Below are positions 35,535 through 44,807 of a stretch of 64,000 nucleotides of DNA, piece by piece (positions within the stretch are counted from its first letter, which is position 1; the number at the start of each line of letters is the position of its first letter). Under the pieces are notes generated by a model. It did not search any database. It saw only the letters and a program-made list of their open reading frames with translations, and had not been told where the DNA came from. Source of the DNA: Pseudomonadales bacterium (GTDB taxonomy: Bacteria; Pseudomonadota; Gammaproteobacteria; Pseudomonadales; Pseudohongiellaceae); contig JACKOH010000002.1 in assembly GCA_024234395.1 (NCBI GenBank), positions 1,736,001 to 1,800,000 on the forward strand, read 5' to 3'. Made by a program: the position numbers and the translations under genes.

Positions 35535-36539
35535 TCAGTCTGAGGCACCCGGCTGCAGTCTGGCAACCCGGGTAGCACCGAGCAGTCCCGGTTGCGATGA
35601 CAGTACCCTGGCGACCGGGATATCCCGGCAGTAGTCGTGGTAACGGCCCTTGTTATTGAACTGTTCGAGAAATGCCGCAGCATCGAACAGCTCGCCGAGT
35701 CCCTGCAGCAGCCCCCCGGACAGGTATACACCGCCCTTGGCTCCCAGTGTCAGGGCCAGGTCTCCGCAGACACTGCCGAATATTTGTATGAACAACGTTA
35801 CCGCCTTTTCACTACGGGGGTCTCCCGCCCGTGCCTGTGAAGTGATCTGTTCCGGACTCAGGTGCTGCTCGTCACCTTCCAGCAGGCCCAGTCCCCGATA
35901 CAGGTTTGCAAGGCCCGGGCCAGAAATCAGGCGCTCCACGGAAAGCCGCGGAAACCGGGGCCACAGGGCACCGAGCAGCTGCTGTTGCAGAGGCGTCTGA
36001 GGGGCGAAACTGATATGTCCGCCCTCGGATTCCACCACCTGACCTCCGGGCAACAGGGCGGAGACGCCCAGCCCGGTCCCGGGGCCGATGATGGCCCGGG
36101 TCAGGCCGGGGTTATCCGTGGCCGGCCCCCGCAACCAGGCGAGGTCCGGTTCGCTGAACACGGGAATGGCCTGGGCCTGGGCGGAAAAGTCGTTGATTGT
36201 CAGGATCCTGCACTCAAACTCCCGGGCCAGCCGGGCGACATCCACGGTCCAGGACAGATTGACCAGGTTGATCGGGCTGGCCTGCACATCACCCGGCAGG
36301 GCCAGGCACAGGACGGCCGGAGTGGCACTCGCCAACGCCGAAGCGGCTCTCACCAATGCCGAAGCGGCAAGGTATTGCTGATAGTGCCGCAGCGCTTCAG
36401 CCAGCCCGTTAAAATCCGCACATCTATAGCTCTCAATGCACTCCAATGGTGCATCGGCGCTTGCCAATGAGCCAAAGCGGATGTGGGTACCTCCCACGTC
36501 CGCGACGATGGCAAACAGGCCGTGGGATGGCTTAACCAT
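35535..36539 (-). CDS. glk: Glucokinase
   Basis: The 334-residue protein is a Glk-family glucokinase: the phosphate-binding ADVGGTHIRFGSLA (residues 12-25), the substrate region INDFSAQAQAIP, the second phosphate loop IIGPGTGLGVSALL and the ESEGGHISFAP motif. It produces glucose-6-phosphate from free glucose. It is the first gene of the glycogen operon as read (glk-malQ-glgB-glgX-glgP-glgC-glgA), 38 bp after ettA on the same strand, so it may also be reached by read-through from ettA. Confidence 0.94.
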   Translation of the reverse strand: MVKPSHGLFAIVADVGGTHIRFGSLASADAPLECIESYRCADFNGLAEALRHYQQYLAASALVRAASALASATPAVLCLALPGDVQASPINLVNLSWTVDVARLAREFECRILTINDFSAQAQAIPVFSEPDLAWLRGPATDNPGLTRAIIGPGTGLGVSALLPGGQVVESEGGHISFAPQTPLQQQLLGALWPRFPRLSVERLISGPGLANLYRGLGLLEGDEQHLSPEQITSQARAGDPRSEKAVTLFIQIFGSVCGDLALTLGAKGGVYLSGGLLQGLGELFDAAAFLEQFNNKGRYHDYCRDIPVARVLSSQPGLLGATRVARLQPGASD

Positions 36540-36577
36540 GAGACTGCGCGATCCTTTCCAGGGCCCGGGTAAGCTCC

Positions 36578-38245
36578 CTAGGCCAGCTTCCGGTATTTCA
36601 TGCGGGTAGGCTGTGAGGCGTCACCCTGACGCTTCCTGTGGTCATCCTCGTAGTCGCTGTAATTGCCCTCGTGGAACACCACCTGGCTGTCGCCCTCGAA
36701 CGCCAGGATATGCGTGCACAGCCGGTCCAGGAACCAGCGGTCGTGAGACACGACGATGACATTGCCGGGGAAATTCAGCAAGGCCTCCTCCAGCGCCCGC
36801 AGGGTTTCCACATCCAGGTCGTTGGTGGGTTCGTCGAGCAACAGGACATTACCGCCGCTTTTCAGCAGCTTGGCCAGGTGCAGGCGGTTGCGTTCACCGC
36901 CGGACAGGTCCTTGACGAATTTCTGCTGGTCGCTGCCGCGAAAGTTGAAGCGTCCCACGTAGGCGCGGGAATTGGTTTCGTAGTTGCCCACCCGGATCAG
37001 GTCCTGGCCATCGGAAATCTCCTGCCAGACGGTATGGTTGCCCTGCAACGCGTCGCGGCTCTGGTCCACGTAGGCCAGTTCCACCGTTTCGCCCATCTCG
37101 ATGCTGCCGCTGTCCGGCTTTTCCTGGCCTACCAGCATACGCAGGAAGGTGGTTTTACCGGCCCCGTTGCCGCCGATGATGCCGACGATACTGCCCTTGG
37201 GAACCGTGAAGTTGAGATTGTCGATCAGACTGCGATCCCCGAAGCCTTTGCAGAGACTCTGCACCTCGATAACCTTGTCACCAAGCCGTGGGCCGGGCGG
37301 GATATAGAGCTCCTCTGTTTCATTGCGTTTCTGGAATTCCCGGGAATTGAGCTCTTCGAAACGGGCCAGGCGGGCCTTGCTCTTGGTCTGACGCGCCTTG
37401 GGATTGGATTTCACCCATTCCAGTTCGTGCTTGATGGTGCGACGGTGGGCGTCTTCCTGCTTCTGCTCCATCTCCAGGCGTTTTTCCTTGGCTTCCAGCC
37501 ACTTGCTGTAGTTGCCCTCGAAGGGAATCCCGTAACCGCGGTCCAGTTCCAGGATCCAGCCGGCCACATTGTCGAGAAAGTAGCGGTCGTGGGTGATGGC
37601 CACCACGGTGCCGGGGAAATCGTGCAGGAAGCGCTCCAGCCAGGCGACGCTTTCGGCATCGAGGTGGTTGGTGGGTTCGTCCAGCAACAGCATGTCCGGA
37701 CTGGACAACAGCAGCCGGCACAACGCGACCCGGCGCCGCTCACCACCGGACAGCTTGCTGACCTGGGCATCCCAGGGCGGCAGACGCAGCGCATCGGCGG
37801 CCACTTCCAGCTTGCGTTCCACGTCCCAGGCGTCGGCGGCATCGATGGCATTCTGCAATTCGCCCTGTTTGGCCAGCAGCTCGTTCATCTCGTCGTCGTC
37901 CATGGGTTCGGCAAAGCGGTCGCTGATGGCGTTGAATTCCTCCACCAGAGCCAGGATGTCACGTACTCCGTCTTCCACGTTACCGCGCACGTCCCTGGTT
38001 TCGTCCAGTTCCGGTTCCTGGGGCAGGTAGCCGATGCGGATGCCGGGCTGGGGGCGGGCCTCGCCGATATAGTCCTTGTCCACGCCGGCCATGATGCGCA
38101 GCAGAGTGGACTTCCCGGAGCCGTTCAGGCCCAGAACGCCGATCTTGGCACCTGGAAAAAATGACAGGGAGATGTCCTTGAGAATTTCCCGCTTCGGTGG
38201 CACCACCTTGCCGACCCGGTTCATGGTAAAAACGTATTGCGCCAT
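36578..38245 (-). CDS. ettA: Energy-dependent translational throttle EttA (ABC-F)
   Basis: The 555-residue soluble ABC-F protein has two ATP-binding cassettes: Walker A GLNGSGKSTLL with signature LSGGERRRVALCR, and Walker A GGNGAGKTTFL with signature LSGGERNRLHLAK, separated by the charged P-site linker and followed by a short basic tail (PTRMKYRKLA). The arm-domain sequence after QPGIRIGYLPQEPELD matches EttA, which binds the ribosomal E site and gates elongation according to energy state. No membrane segments. Confidence 0.96.
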   Translation of the reverse strand: MAQYVFTMNRVGKVVPPKREILKDISLSFFPGAKIGVLGLNGSGKSTLLRIMAGVDKDYIGEARPQPGIRIGYLPQEPELDETRDVRGNVEDGVRDILALVEEFNAISDRFAEPMDDDEMNELLAKQGELQNAIDAADAWDVERKLEVAADALRLPPWDAQVSKLSGGERRRVALCRLLLSSPDMLLLDEPTNHLDAESVAWLERFLHDFPGTVVAITHDRYFLDNVAGWILELDRGYGIPFEGNYSKWLEAKEKRLEMEQKQEDAHRRTIKHELEWVKSNPKARQTKSKARLARFEELNSREFQKRNETEELYIPPGPRLGDKVIEVQSLCKGFGDRSLIDNLNFTVPKGSIVGIIGGNGAGKTTFLRMLVGQEKPDSGSIEMGETVELAYVDQSRDALQGNHTVWQEISDGQDLIRVGNYETNSRAYVGRFNFRGSDQQKFVKDLSGGERNRLHLAKLLKSGGNVLLLDEPTNDLDVETLRALEEALLNFPGNVIVVSHDRWFLDRLCTHILAFEGDSQVVFHEGNYSDYEDDHRKRQGDASQPTRMKYRKLA

Positions 38246-38504
38246 AACTGATGTGATCCTGCTGATTCGGTTGTCCGGCAGTCGAAGTGCCGGGAGTTGT
38301 CTGATCCGGCAGCCGCCAGGGGCCCGGAAAATGGCTGCGCATTATCGCACAAATGTGCCCCGATCGTCCGCGCCTTCCCGCGGATCCTGATCGATCCGGC
38401 AACACCACAAGTTGTGTGTTTGGGGTGCCGCGGTGCCCGGCATCATGTAGAATACGCGCTTTCCCGATTTCCACCACCCGGACACTGCGCCAGCGGAGAC
38501 CCGA

Positions 38505-39758
<1,254 letters not shown>

Positions 39759-39868
39759 GGTCCGATACGGCGGACCACCGGATTCGGGAACTCCGCGCAA
39801 AGGCGACGACTGTCGGACGAAGCTCTATTGGATAATGCGTCACTGCAGGTAGATCGGGAGATTAAATT

Positions 39869-40345
39869 ATGCACTGTCCGTTCTGTAATGCCATCGACAC
39901 CAAGGTGATCGATTCGCGTCTGGTGGCGGAAGGCAATCAGGTGCGACGTCGTCGGGAGTGTCTTACCTGCAACGAGCGTTTCACTACCTACGAAGCTGCC
40001 GAACTGGTAATGCCGAGAATTATCAAGCAGAACGGTGAGCGTGAGCCTTTCGACGAGGAAAAGCTTCACTCCGGCCTGCTCAAGGCTCTGGAAAAAAGAC
40101 CGGTCAGTATAGAAAAGGTCGACGAGGCTATCAGTCGCATCAAAAACAAGCTTCGCTCCACCGGCGAGCGTGAGATACAGTCGCGCTCCGTGGGCGAAGA
40201 AGTCATGCGGGAACTGCGCAGTCTGGATGAGGTTGCCTACGTGCGTTTTGCTTCGGTCTATAAGAGCTTCAAGTCACTGGACGAATTCACCCGGGAAATC
40301 GACGAGCTGACCAGGGAAAGCGACGCCAGGGGCAAACAATCCTGA
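39869..40345 (+). CDS. nrdR: Transcriptional repressor NrdR
   Basis: The 158-residue protein has the N-terminal zinc ribbon (MHCPFCN and RRRECLTCNERFTTYE; Cys3, Cys6, Cys31 and Cys34) and an ATP-cone domain. It represses ribonucleotide reductase genes according to ATP/dATP. The location just before ribD is the classic gammaproteobacterial order. Complete, usual length. Confidence 0.97.
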   Translation: MHCPFCNAIDTKVIDSRLVAEGNQVRRRRECLTCNERFTTYEAAELVMPRIIKQNGEREPFDEEKLHSGLLKALEKRPVSIEKVDEAISRIKNKLRSTGEREIQSRSVGEEVMRELRSLDEVAYVRFASVYKSFKSLDEFTREIDELTRESDARGKQS

Positions 40346-40417
40346 CCCTCCGGTCGGTGGACGGAACATGGCCAAGCTGAAATACAAACACAGATTCCCT
40401 GCTCAGGTGGGCTGGTT

Positions 40418-41617
40418 TTGCTGACCGTTGATTCCACGTCGCTGGATGCCGAGCTGCTGGATTACCCGCTGCACATGCGGCATGCCCTGCAGTTGGCGGA
40501 GCGGGTATTCACCGCCACGCCCAATCCACGGGTCGGCTGCGTGATAGTCGCGGCGGAGGGCGACAACCGGGTGGTCGGGGAAGGCTGGCACCAGCGGCCC
40601 GGTGCCGAACATGCGGAAATCCATGCGCTGGCCAGAGCCGGCGAACTGGCCCGCGGCAGCACAGTTTTCGTCACCCTGGAACCCTGTTCCCACCATGGCA
40701 AGACGCCACCCTGCGCCGATGCGCTGGTCGCTGCCGGTGTGAAGCGGGTGGTCATCGCCAGCCTGGATCCGTTCCCGAAGGTGGCGGGCAGCGGTGTTCA
40801 GCGGCTCGAACAGGCTGGCGTGGAGGTCATTCAGCTCAGCGATTTCGAGTCCCGTGCGCGGGCCATCAATCGTGGTTACTTTAAGCGCCAGACTACCGGT
40901 CTGCCGTTTGTCCGCTGCAAGCTGGCCATGAGTCTGGATGGTCGCACCGCCGCAGCAAATCGGGAAAGCCGCTGGATCACCGGACCTCAGGCCCGTACCG
41001 ATGTACAGAGAATGCGTGCCGCAAGTTGTGCCATCGTCACCGGCGTCGGCACGGTTCTGGAAGATGATCCGGCACTGACGGTCAGGCTTGAGCAACTGGA
41101 CCTGACCGAAACACAGCGGCAGGACAATGCCTTTGCCCTGTCCCGCCAGCCGTTGCGGGTGGTGATGGATTCATCTCTGCGAATCCCCGTGAAGGCCCGG
41201 ATTCTGGAACAGTCCGGTGCCACGCTGCTGATTACTCACGCCAGTTCCGGACCCTGTTATCCCGGTGCTACCGAAATCGTTACGGTCCCGGTGGAGAGTG
41301 CGGATACAGCCGGGAGAGTTAGCCCGGCGACTGTGCTAGAATTGCTCGCCTCGCGGTATGACGTCAACGAAGTCCTGCTGGAAGCCGGTCCGGTGCTGGC
41401 GGGCGCTTTCGTGCAGGCCGGTCTGGTGGATGAACTGACTGTTTATATCGCCGGCAAATTGCTGGGCAGCAAGGGGTTGCCGCTGCTGGAACTGCCAGGA
41501 CTGCAGTCGATGACGGACCAGATCGAGCTCGCAATCACCAGCGTCACCCGGGTGGGAGACGACTGTCGCATCGTTGCCTCGTTCGGGCAGCCGGCAAGTA
41601 ACCAGTCACGCAGTTAG
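40418..41617 (+). CDS. ribD: Bifunctional diaminohydroxyphosphoribosylaminopyrimidine deaminase / reductase
   Basis: The 399-residue enzyme performs the second and third steps of riboflavin synthesis. The deaminase half has GAEHAEIHAL (zinc His, catalytic Glu) and LEPCSHHGKTPPCADAL (zinc Cys pair); the reductase half begins near residue 165 with FVRCKLAMSLDGRTAA. The frame starts at a TTG (40418) preceded by GGTGGG; an ATG inside PLHMRHAL (40475) is the alternative but would cut into the first helix. It is about 30 residues longer than Escherichia coli RibD. Confidence 0.94.
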   Translation: MLTVDSTSLDAELLDYPLHMRHALQLAERVFTATPNPRVGCVIVAAEGDNRVVGEGWHQRPGAEHAEIHALARAGELARGSTVFVTLEPCSHHGKTPPCADALVAAGVKRVVIASLDPFPKVAGSGVQRLEQAGVEVIQLSDFESRARAINRGYFKRQTTGLPFVRCKLAMSLDGRTAAANRESRWITGPQARTDVQRMRAASCAIVTGVGTVLEDDPALTVRLEQLDLTETQRQDNAFALSRQPLRVVMDSSLRIPVKARILEQSGATLLITHASSGPCYPGATEIVTVPVESADTAGRVSPATVLELLASRYDVNEVLLEAGPVLAGAFVQAGLVDELTVYIAGKLLGSKGLPLLELPGLQSMTDQIELAITSVTRVGDDCRIVASFGQPASNQSRS

Positions 41618-41873
41618 ACTCGCGAACAGACACGCAAACAGACACGTAACCAGACAATCCACAACCAGGGGGGATCTCCTTGCCAGGCAGTCAGCCTGGC
41701 ACCAGGCCGACCCGGCAACGGTCTGTCGCAGGCCCCGGCGGTACCGGAGAGGGTCAGTCGACGCACAGCTGGCGACGAGAGTACGGACGAAGGCGAGAAG
41801 CAGGCGAATAGCGAACAGATGGAAAGAAGGCGCACGAAAGTCGTACAGGGAAAAGGGGGAGAGTAAACCAACC
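41618..41873. other. ribD-ribE spacer with 12-nt tandem repeats
   Basis: This 256-bp spacer inside an otherwise compact operon begins with three degenerate copies of a 12-base unit (CGCGAACAGACA at 41621, CGCAAACAGACA at 41633, CGTAACCAGACA at 41645). The remainder has no recognisable signal until the purine-rich ribosome site AAAAGGGGGAGAG before ribE. The ribE frame is open through the whole spacer, but its translation is Arg-rich and unlike protein, so I treat it as noncoding. Confidence 0.6.
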
Positions 41874-42548
41874 ATGTTTACAGGCATCATCGAAGCGGTT
41901 GGAACCATAACCGACCTGCGGCAGCATGCGGACGAATGGCGTCTTACCATCGACAGTGGCAGTCTGGAGCTGGCAGATGTGAAGCTGGGCGACAGCATCG
42001 CAGTCAGTGGGGCGTGCCTGACCGTGGTGAAACTTGACGCAAACGGGTTTCGGGCTGATGTGTCCAATGAAACCATGTCCCTGACCAATCTTGGGACGCT
42101 GGAAACGGGGTCTGCGGTGAACCTGGAAAAGGCACTGACCGCATCCGGCCGGCTGGGCGGACACCTGGTAAGCGGTCACGTTGACGGTGTCGGTGAGCTG
42201 ATGAGTCTGGAACCCGACGGCGGCAGCTGGCGCCTGGAATTCAAGGCGCCGGACGCACTGGCCAGGTACATAGCCGGCAAGGGTTCCATCTGCGTGGACG
42301 GTACCAGTCTGACCGTCAATACAGTAAAAGGGGCCAGGTTTACGGTGAATATAATTCCGCACACCCAGCAGGAAACCGTGATCCGTTTTTATCGCCCGGG
42401 AACCCGGGTCAACCTGGAAGTGGACCTGGTCAGCCGTTATCTGGAACGTCTGTTACTGGGCGACGCGGCGGCAGATCCGCAGATCACTACGTCGAATCTG
42501 ACCAGGGAATTTCTCGCCAGTCACGGCTTCGGAGGCCGGAATGATTGA
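41874..42548 (+). CDS. ribE: Riboflavin synthase alpha chain
   Basis: The 224-residue protein is the lumazine-dismutating riboflavin synthase. It starts with the invariant MFTGIIEAVG and has two homologous barrel domains, the second announced by HLVSGHVDGVGEL (near residue 98), with GTSLTVN and NIIPHTQQET characteristic of the family. The ATG at 41874 follows a strong GGGGGAGAG; an open frame upstream is rejected. The stop overlaps the possible ATG at 42541 of the next gene. Confidence 0.96.
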   Translation: MFTGIIEAVGTITDLRQHADEWRLTIDSGSLELADVKLGDSIAVSGACLTVVKLDANGFRADVSNETMSLTNLGTLETGSAVNLEKALTASGRLGGHLVSGHVDGVGELMSLEPDGGSWRLEFKAPDALARYIAGKGSICVDGTSLTVNTVKGARFTVNIIPHTQQETVIRFYRPGTRVNLEVDLVSRYLERLLLGDAAADPQITTSNLTREFLASHGFGGRND

Positions 42549-42576
42549 AGGATTAGTAAGCAGAAGGCAGGACACC

Positions 42577-43683
42577 ATGGAGCTGAATACCACCGAAGAA
42601 CTGATCGAGGATATCCGGCAGGGCAAGATGGTTGTGCTGATGGACGACGAGGATCGGGAGAATGAAGGCGACCTGATCATTGCTGCCGAACGGGTCAGGA
42701 CCGAAGATATCAATTTCATGGCTACCAATGCGCGGGGACTGATCTGTCTGACCCTGACCCAGGAACGTTGCCAGTTTCTGAAACTGCCGCTGATGGTGCA
42801 TTCCAATCAGACTCCGTTCAATACCAACTTCACGGTCTCCATCGAAGCCGCACAAGGTGTCACCACCGGTATTTCCGCCGCCGACCGGGCCCGCACCATC
42901 CAGGCGGCAGTGGCCCGGGATTCGAGGCCCGAAGACATAATTCAGCCCGGTCATATCTTTCCCATCATGGCGCAGCCTGGTGGTGTCCTGCGCCGGGCCG
43001 GTCACACCGAGGCCGGGTGCGACCTGGCACGCCTGGCCGGCTACAGTCCGGCGGCGGCCATTGTCGAGATCATGAATGAAGACGGTACCATGGCCAGGCG
43101 CAGCGACCTGGAGAAATTCGCTGCCAAACACCAGCTCAAGATTGGAACCATCACCGACCTGATTCACTACCGGATCGCCAACGAACGGACCGTGGTCAGG
43201 CAGGAGACCCATGACCTGGCGACCGAGTTCGGCCTGTTTCAATTGCACACTTATCACGATTCCATTACCGGTTCGACTCATCTGGCGTTCACCCGTGGCG
43301 ATATCACGGCTGAGCAGCCGGTCCTGGTGCGGGTGCATATTCCCAACACCCTGCGTGATGTCTGCCAGGCCTACAACGCCTCCGGCACCAGCTGGTCGTT
43401 CAGCAAGGCGCTGGAGAAGATTGCTGCCGAGGGTCGCGGCGTCGCGGTATTGTTGTCCGGGGATGACTATCAGGAAGACGTGCACTCCACCCTGGCGGCA
43501 ATGCTCGACAGTGACCGCCAGTCCGGTTCCGGCGCGCGCGGTGGCTCGGACCTGACCATCGGTACCGGGTCGCAGATTTTAAGGGACCTGGGGGTGGGCA
43601 AGATGCGCCTGCTCAGCTATCCGGCCCGCTTCGCTATTTCAGGGTTTGACCTGGAAGTTGTAGAATTCGTACCTTTCGAATAG
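42577..43683 (+). CDS. ribB: 3,4-dihydroxy-2-butanone 4-phosphate synthase with degenerate GTP cyclohydrolase II-like domain
   Basis: The 368-residue protein has an intact N-terminal RibB domain: VVLMDDEDRENEGDLIIAAE, the catalytic TGISAADRA and AGHTEAGCDLA. The C-terminal half has the RibA fold length but lacks the zinc-binding Cys cluster (CLTGD-x4-RCDCG is absent), so it should not hydrolyse GTP; a separate intact ribA lies at 46395. Such RibB-X fusions are common in gammaproteobacteria. The ATG at 42577 is preferred because it matches the family start (MELNTTEELIEDIRQGK) and follows AAGGCAGG; an ATG at 42541 would add 12 residues. Confidence 0.94.
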   Translation: MELNTTEELIEDIRQGKMVVLMDDEDRENEGDLIIAAERVRTEDINFMATNARGLICLTLTQERCQFLKLPLMVHSNQTPFNTNFTVSIEAAQGVTTGISAADRARTIQAAVARDSRPEDIIQPGHIFPIMAQPGGVLRRAGHTEAGCDLARLAGYSPAAAIVEIMNEDGTMARRSDLEKFAAKHQLKIGTITDLIHYRIANERTVVRQETHDLATEFGLFQLHTYHDSITGSTHLAFTRGDITAEQPVLVRVHIPNTLRDVCQAYNASGTSWSFSKALEKIAAEGRGVAVLLSGDDYQEDVHSTLAAMLDSDRQSGSGARGGSDLTIGTGSQILRDLGVGKMRLLSYPARFAISGFDLEVVEFVPFE

Positions 43684-43763
43684 CAGGACAGAGTGAATAG
43701 CAGGACAGAGTGAATAGCAGGACAGAGTGAATAGCAGGACAGGGCGAATAGCAGGACTGGGAG
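43679..43763. repeat. 17-nt tandem repeat, five copies, between ribB and ribH
   Basis: The unit AATAGCAGGACAGAGTG is repeated exactly at 43679, 43696 and 43713, then with two changes at 43730 and four at 43747. The first copy contains the ribB stop codon (TAG 43681-43683), and the array ends 82 bp before ribH. Every copy carries AGGACAG, which resembles a weak ribosome site. Confidence 0.92.
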
Positions 43764-43844
43764 AAAAACAGGACCGCGGCAGGGCAGCGCCAGTCTGTTG
43801 ACAGCGCCGCCCGATCGATTCAAAGCGCGAAGGATATTGAGGTT

Positions 43845-44321
43845 ATGGCAAACATCAAAACAATCGAAGGGGATTACAGTATCGGCTCGGCGAATTTCGC
43901 CCTGGTCGTCTCGCGCTTCAACAGTTTTATTGTCGACCACCTGGTGGCAGGCGCTGTGGAGGCCCTTACCCGGCATGGCGTAATGGAGAAGGATATCACC
44001 ATTATCAAGGCACCCGGTGCCTACGAGCTGCCGCTGGTCGTACGTCAGGCCCTGGCAACCGGCAGTTTCGACGCGGTAGTGGCACTGGGCGCAGTCATTC
44101 GTGGTGGCACACCGCATTTCGAATACGTGGCAGGAGAATGCGTCAAAGGACTGAGTCAGGTCAGCCTTAATAGCGGCGTACCCGTAGCATTCGGCGTCCT
44201 CACCGTGGATACCATTGAGCAGGCCATCGAAAGGGCTGGAACCAAGGCCGGCAACAAAGGCGCGGAAGCGGCCCTGTCGGCACTGGAGACTCTCAGCGTG
44301 CTGCGCAAACTGCAAAGCTGA
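43845..44321 (+). CDS. ribH: 6,7-dimethyl-8-ribityllumazine synthase
   Basis: The 158-residue enzyme condenses the pyrimidine and butanone intermediates to lumazine. Signatures are FALVVSRFNSFIVDHLV at the start, IKAPGAYELPLV, and VVALGAVIRGGTPHFEYV with the catalytic His near residue 89. It follows the 17-nt repeat array and precedes nusB by 16 bp. Confidence 0.97.
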   Translation: MANIKTIEGDYSIGSANFALVVSRFNSFIVDHLVAGAVEALTRHGVMEKDITIIKAPGAYELPLVVRQALATGSFDAVVALGAVIRGGTPHFEYVAGECVKGLSQVSLNSGVPVAFGVLTVDTIEQAIERAGTKAGNKGAEAALSALETLSVLRKLQS

Positions 44322-44337
44322 TCAGGTTATTTCCAAC

Positions 44338-44796
44338 ATGCAACAATCGCAGCAGAATTCCCGGCCTGGTGTGGCACAACGCCGCAAGGCCCGCCGTCTG
44401 GCCCTGCAGGCTTTGTACCAGTGGCAGCTGGGTGGTGACGAATTGTATGACATCGAAGCGCAGTTCCGGGCCGAGTACAGCGGCAAGACCGACTGGGATT
44501 ATTTTCATGAAGTACTGTATGCGATTCCAGCGCAACTGGAAGCACTTCAGGCGTTGCTGTCGCCGCTTCTGGATCGCGAATTCAAGTCACTGGATCCGGT
44601 CGAGCGGGCCATTCTGCTGATCGGTGCCTTCGAACTGAAAGACCGCATCGACATTCCCTACCGGGTAGTCATCAACGAAAGCATCGAACTGGCCAAATCC
44701 TTCGGTGCCACCGACAGTCACAAGTATGTGAACGGCATTCTGGACCGGCTGGTTGCCCAGCTGCGCCCGTTGGAGGCCCGCAAAACGGGCGCGTAG
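44338..44796 (+). CDS. nusB: Transcription antitermination factor NusB
   Basis: The 152-residue all-helical protein has the NusB core: RRKARRLALQALYQWQ, the conserved LDPVERAILLIGAFEL-like segment and YRVVINESIELAKSFG followed by HKYVNGILDRL. It binds boxA RNA with NusE in rRNA antitermination. The ATG at 44338 is chosen; the longer open frame from 44215 overlaps ribH and is unsupported. Confidence 0.95.
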   Translation: MQQSQQNSRPGVAQRRKARRLALQALYQWQLGGDELYDIEAQFRAEYSGKTDWDYFHEVLYAIPAQLEALQALLSPLLDREFKSLDPVERAILLIGAFELKDRIDIPYRVVINESIELAKSFGATDSHKYVNGILDRLVAQLRPLEARKTGA

Positions 44797-44807
44797 CGGG
44801 TGATCTG

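Noticed and set aside
36638..38164. A 508-codon plus-strand frame antisense to ettA
   Set aside because: It mirrors the ettA reading frame exactly and encodes low-complexity shadow sequence.
40368..40424. An 18-codon ATG frame just before ribD as a leader peptide
   Set aside because: It lacks runs of regulatory codons and a terminator-like structure, so there is no evidence for attenuation.
41574..41873. N-terminal extension of riboflavin synthase through the ribD-ribE spacer
   Set aside because: The extra 100 residues are Arg/Ser-rich and unlike any domain, while MFTGIIEAVG is the universal family start and has its own strong ribosome site.
43679..43763. CRISPR array
   Set aside because: The 17-base units are directly adjacent with no spacers, and there are no cas genes.
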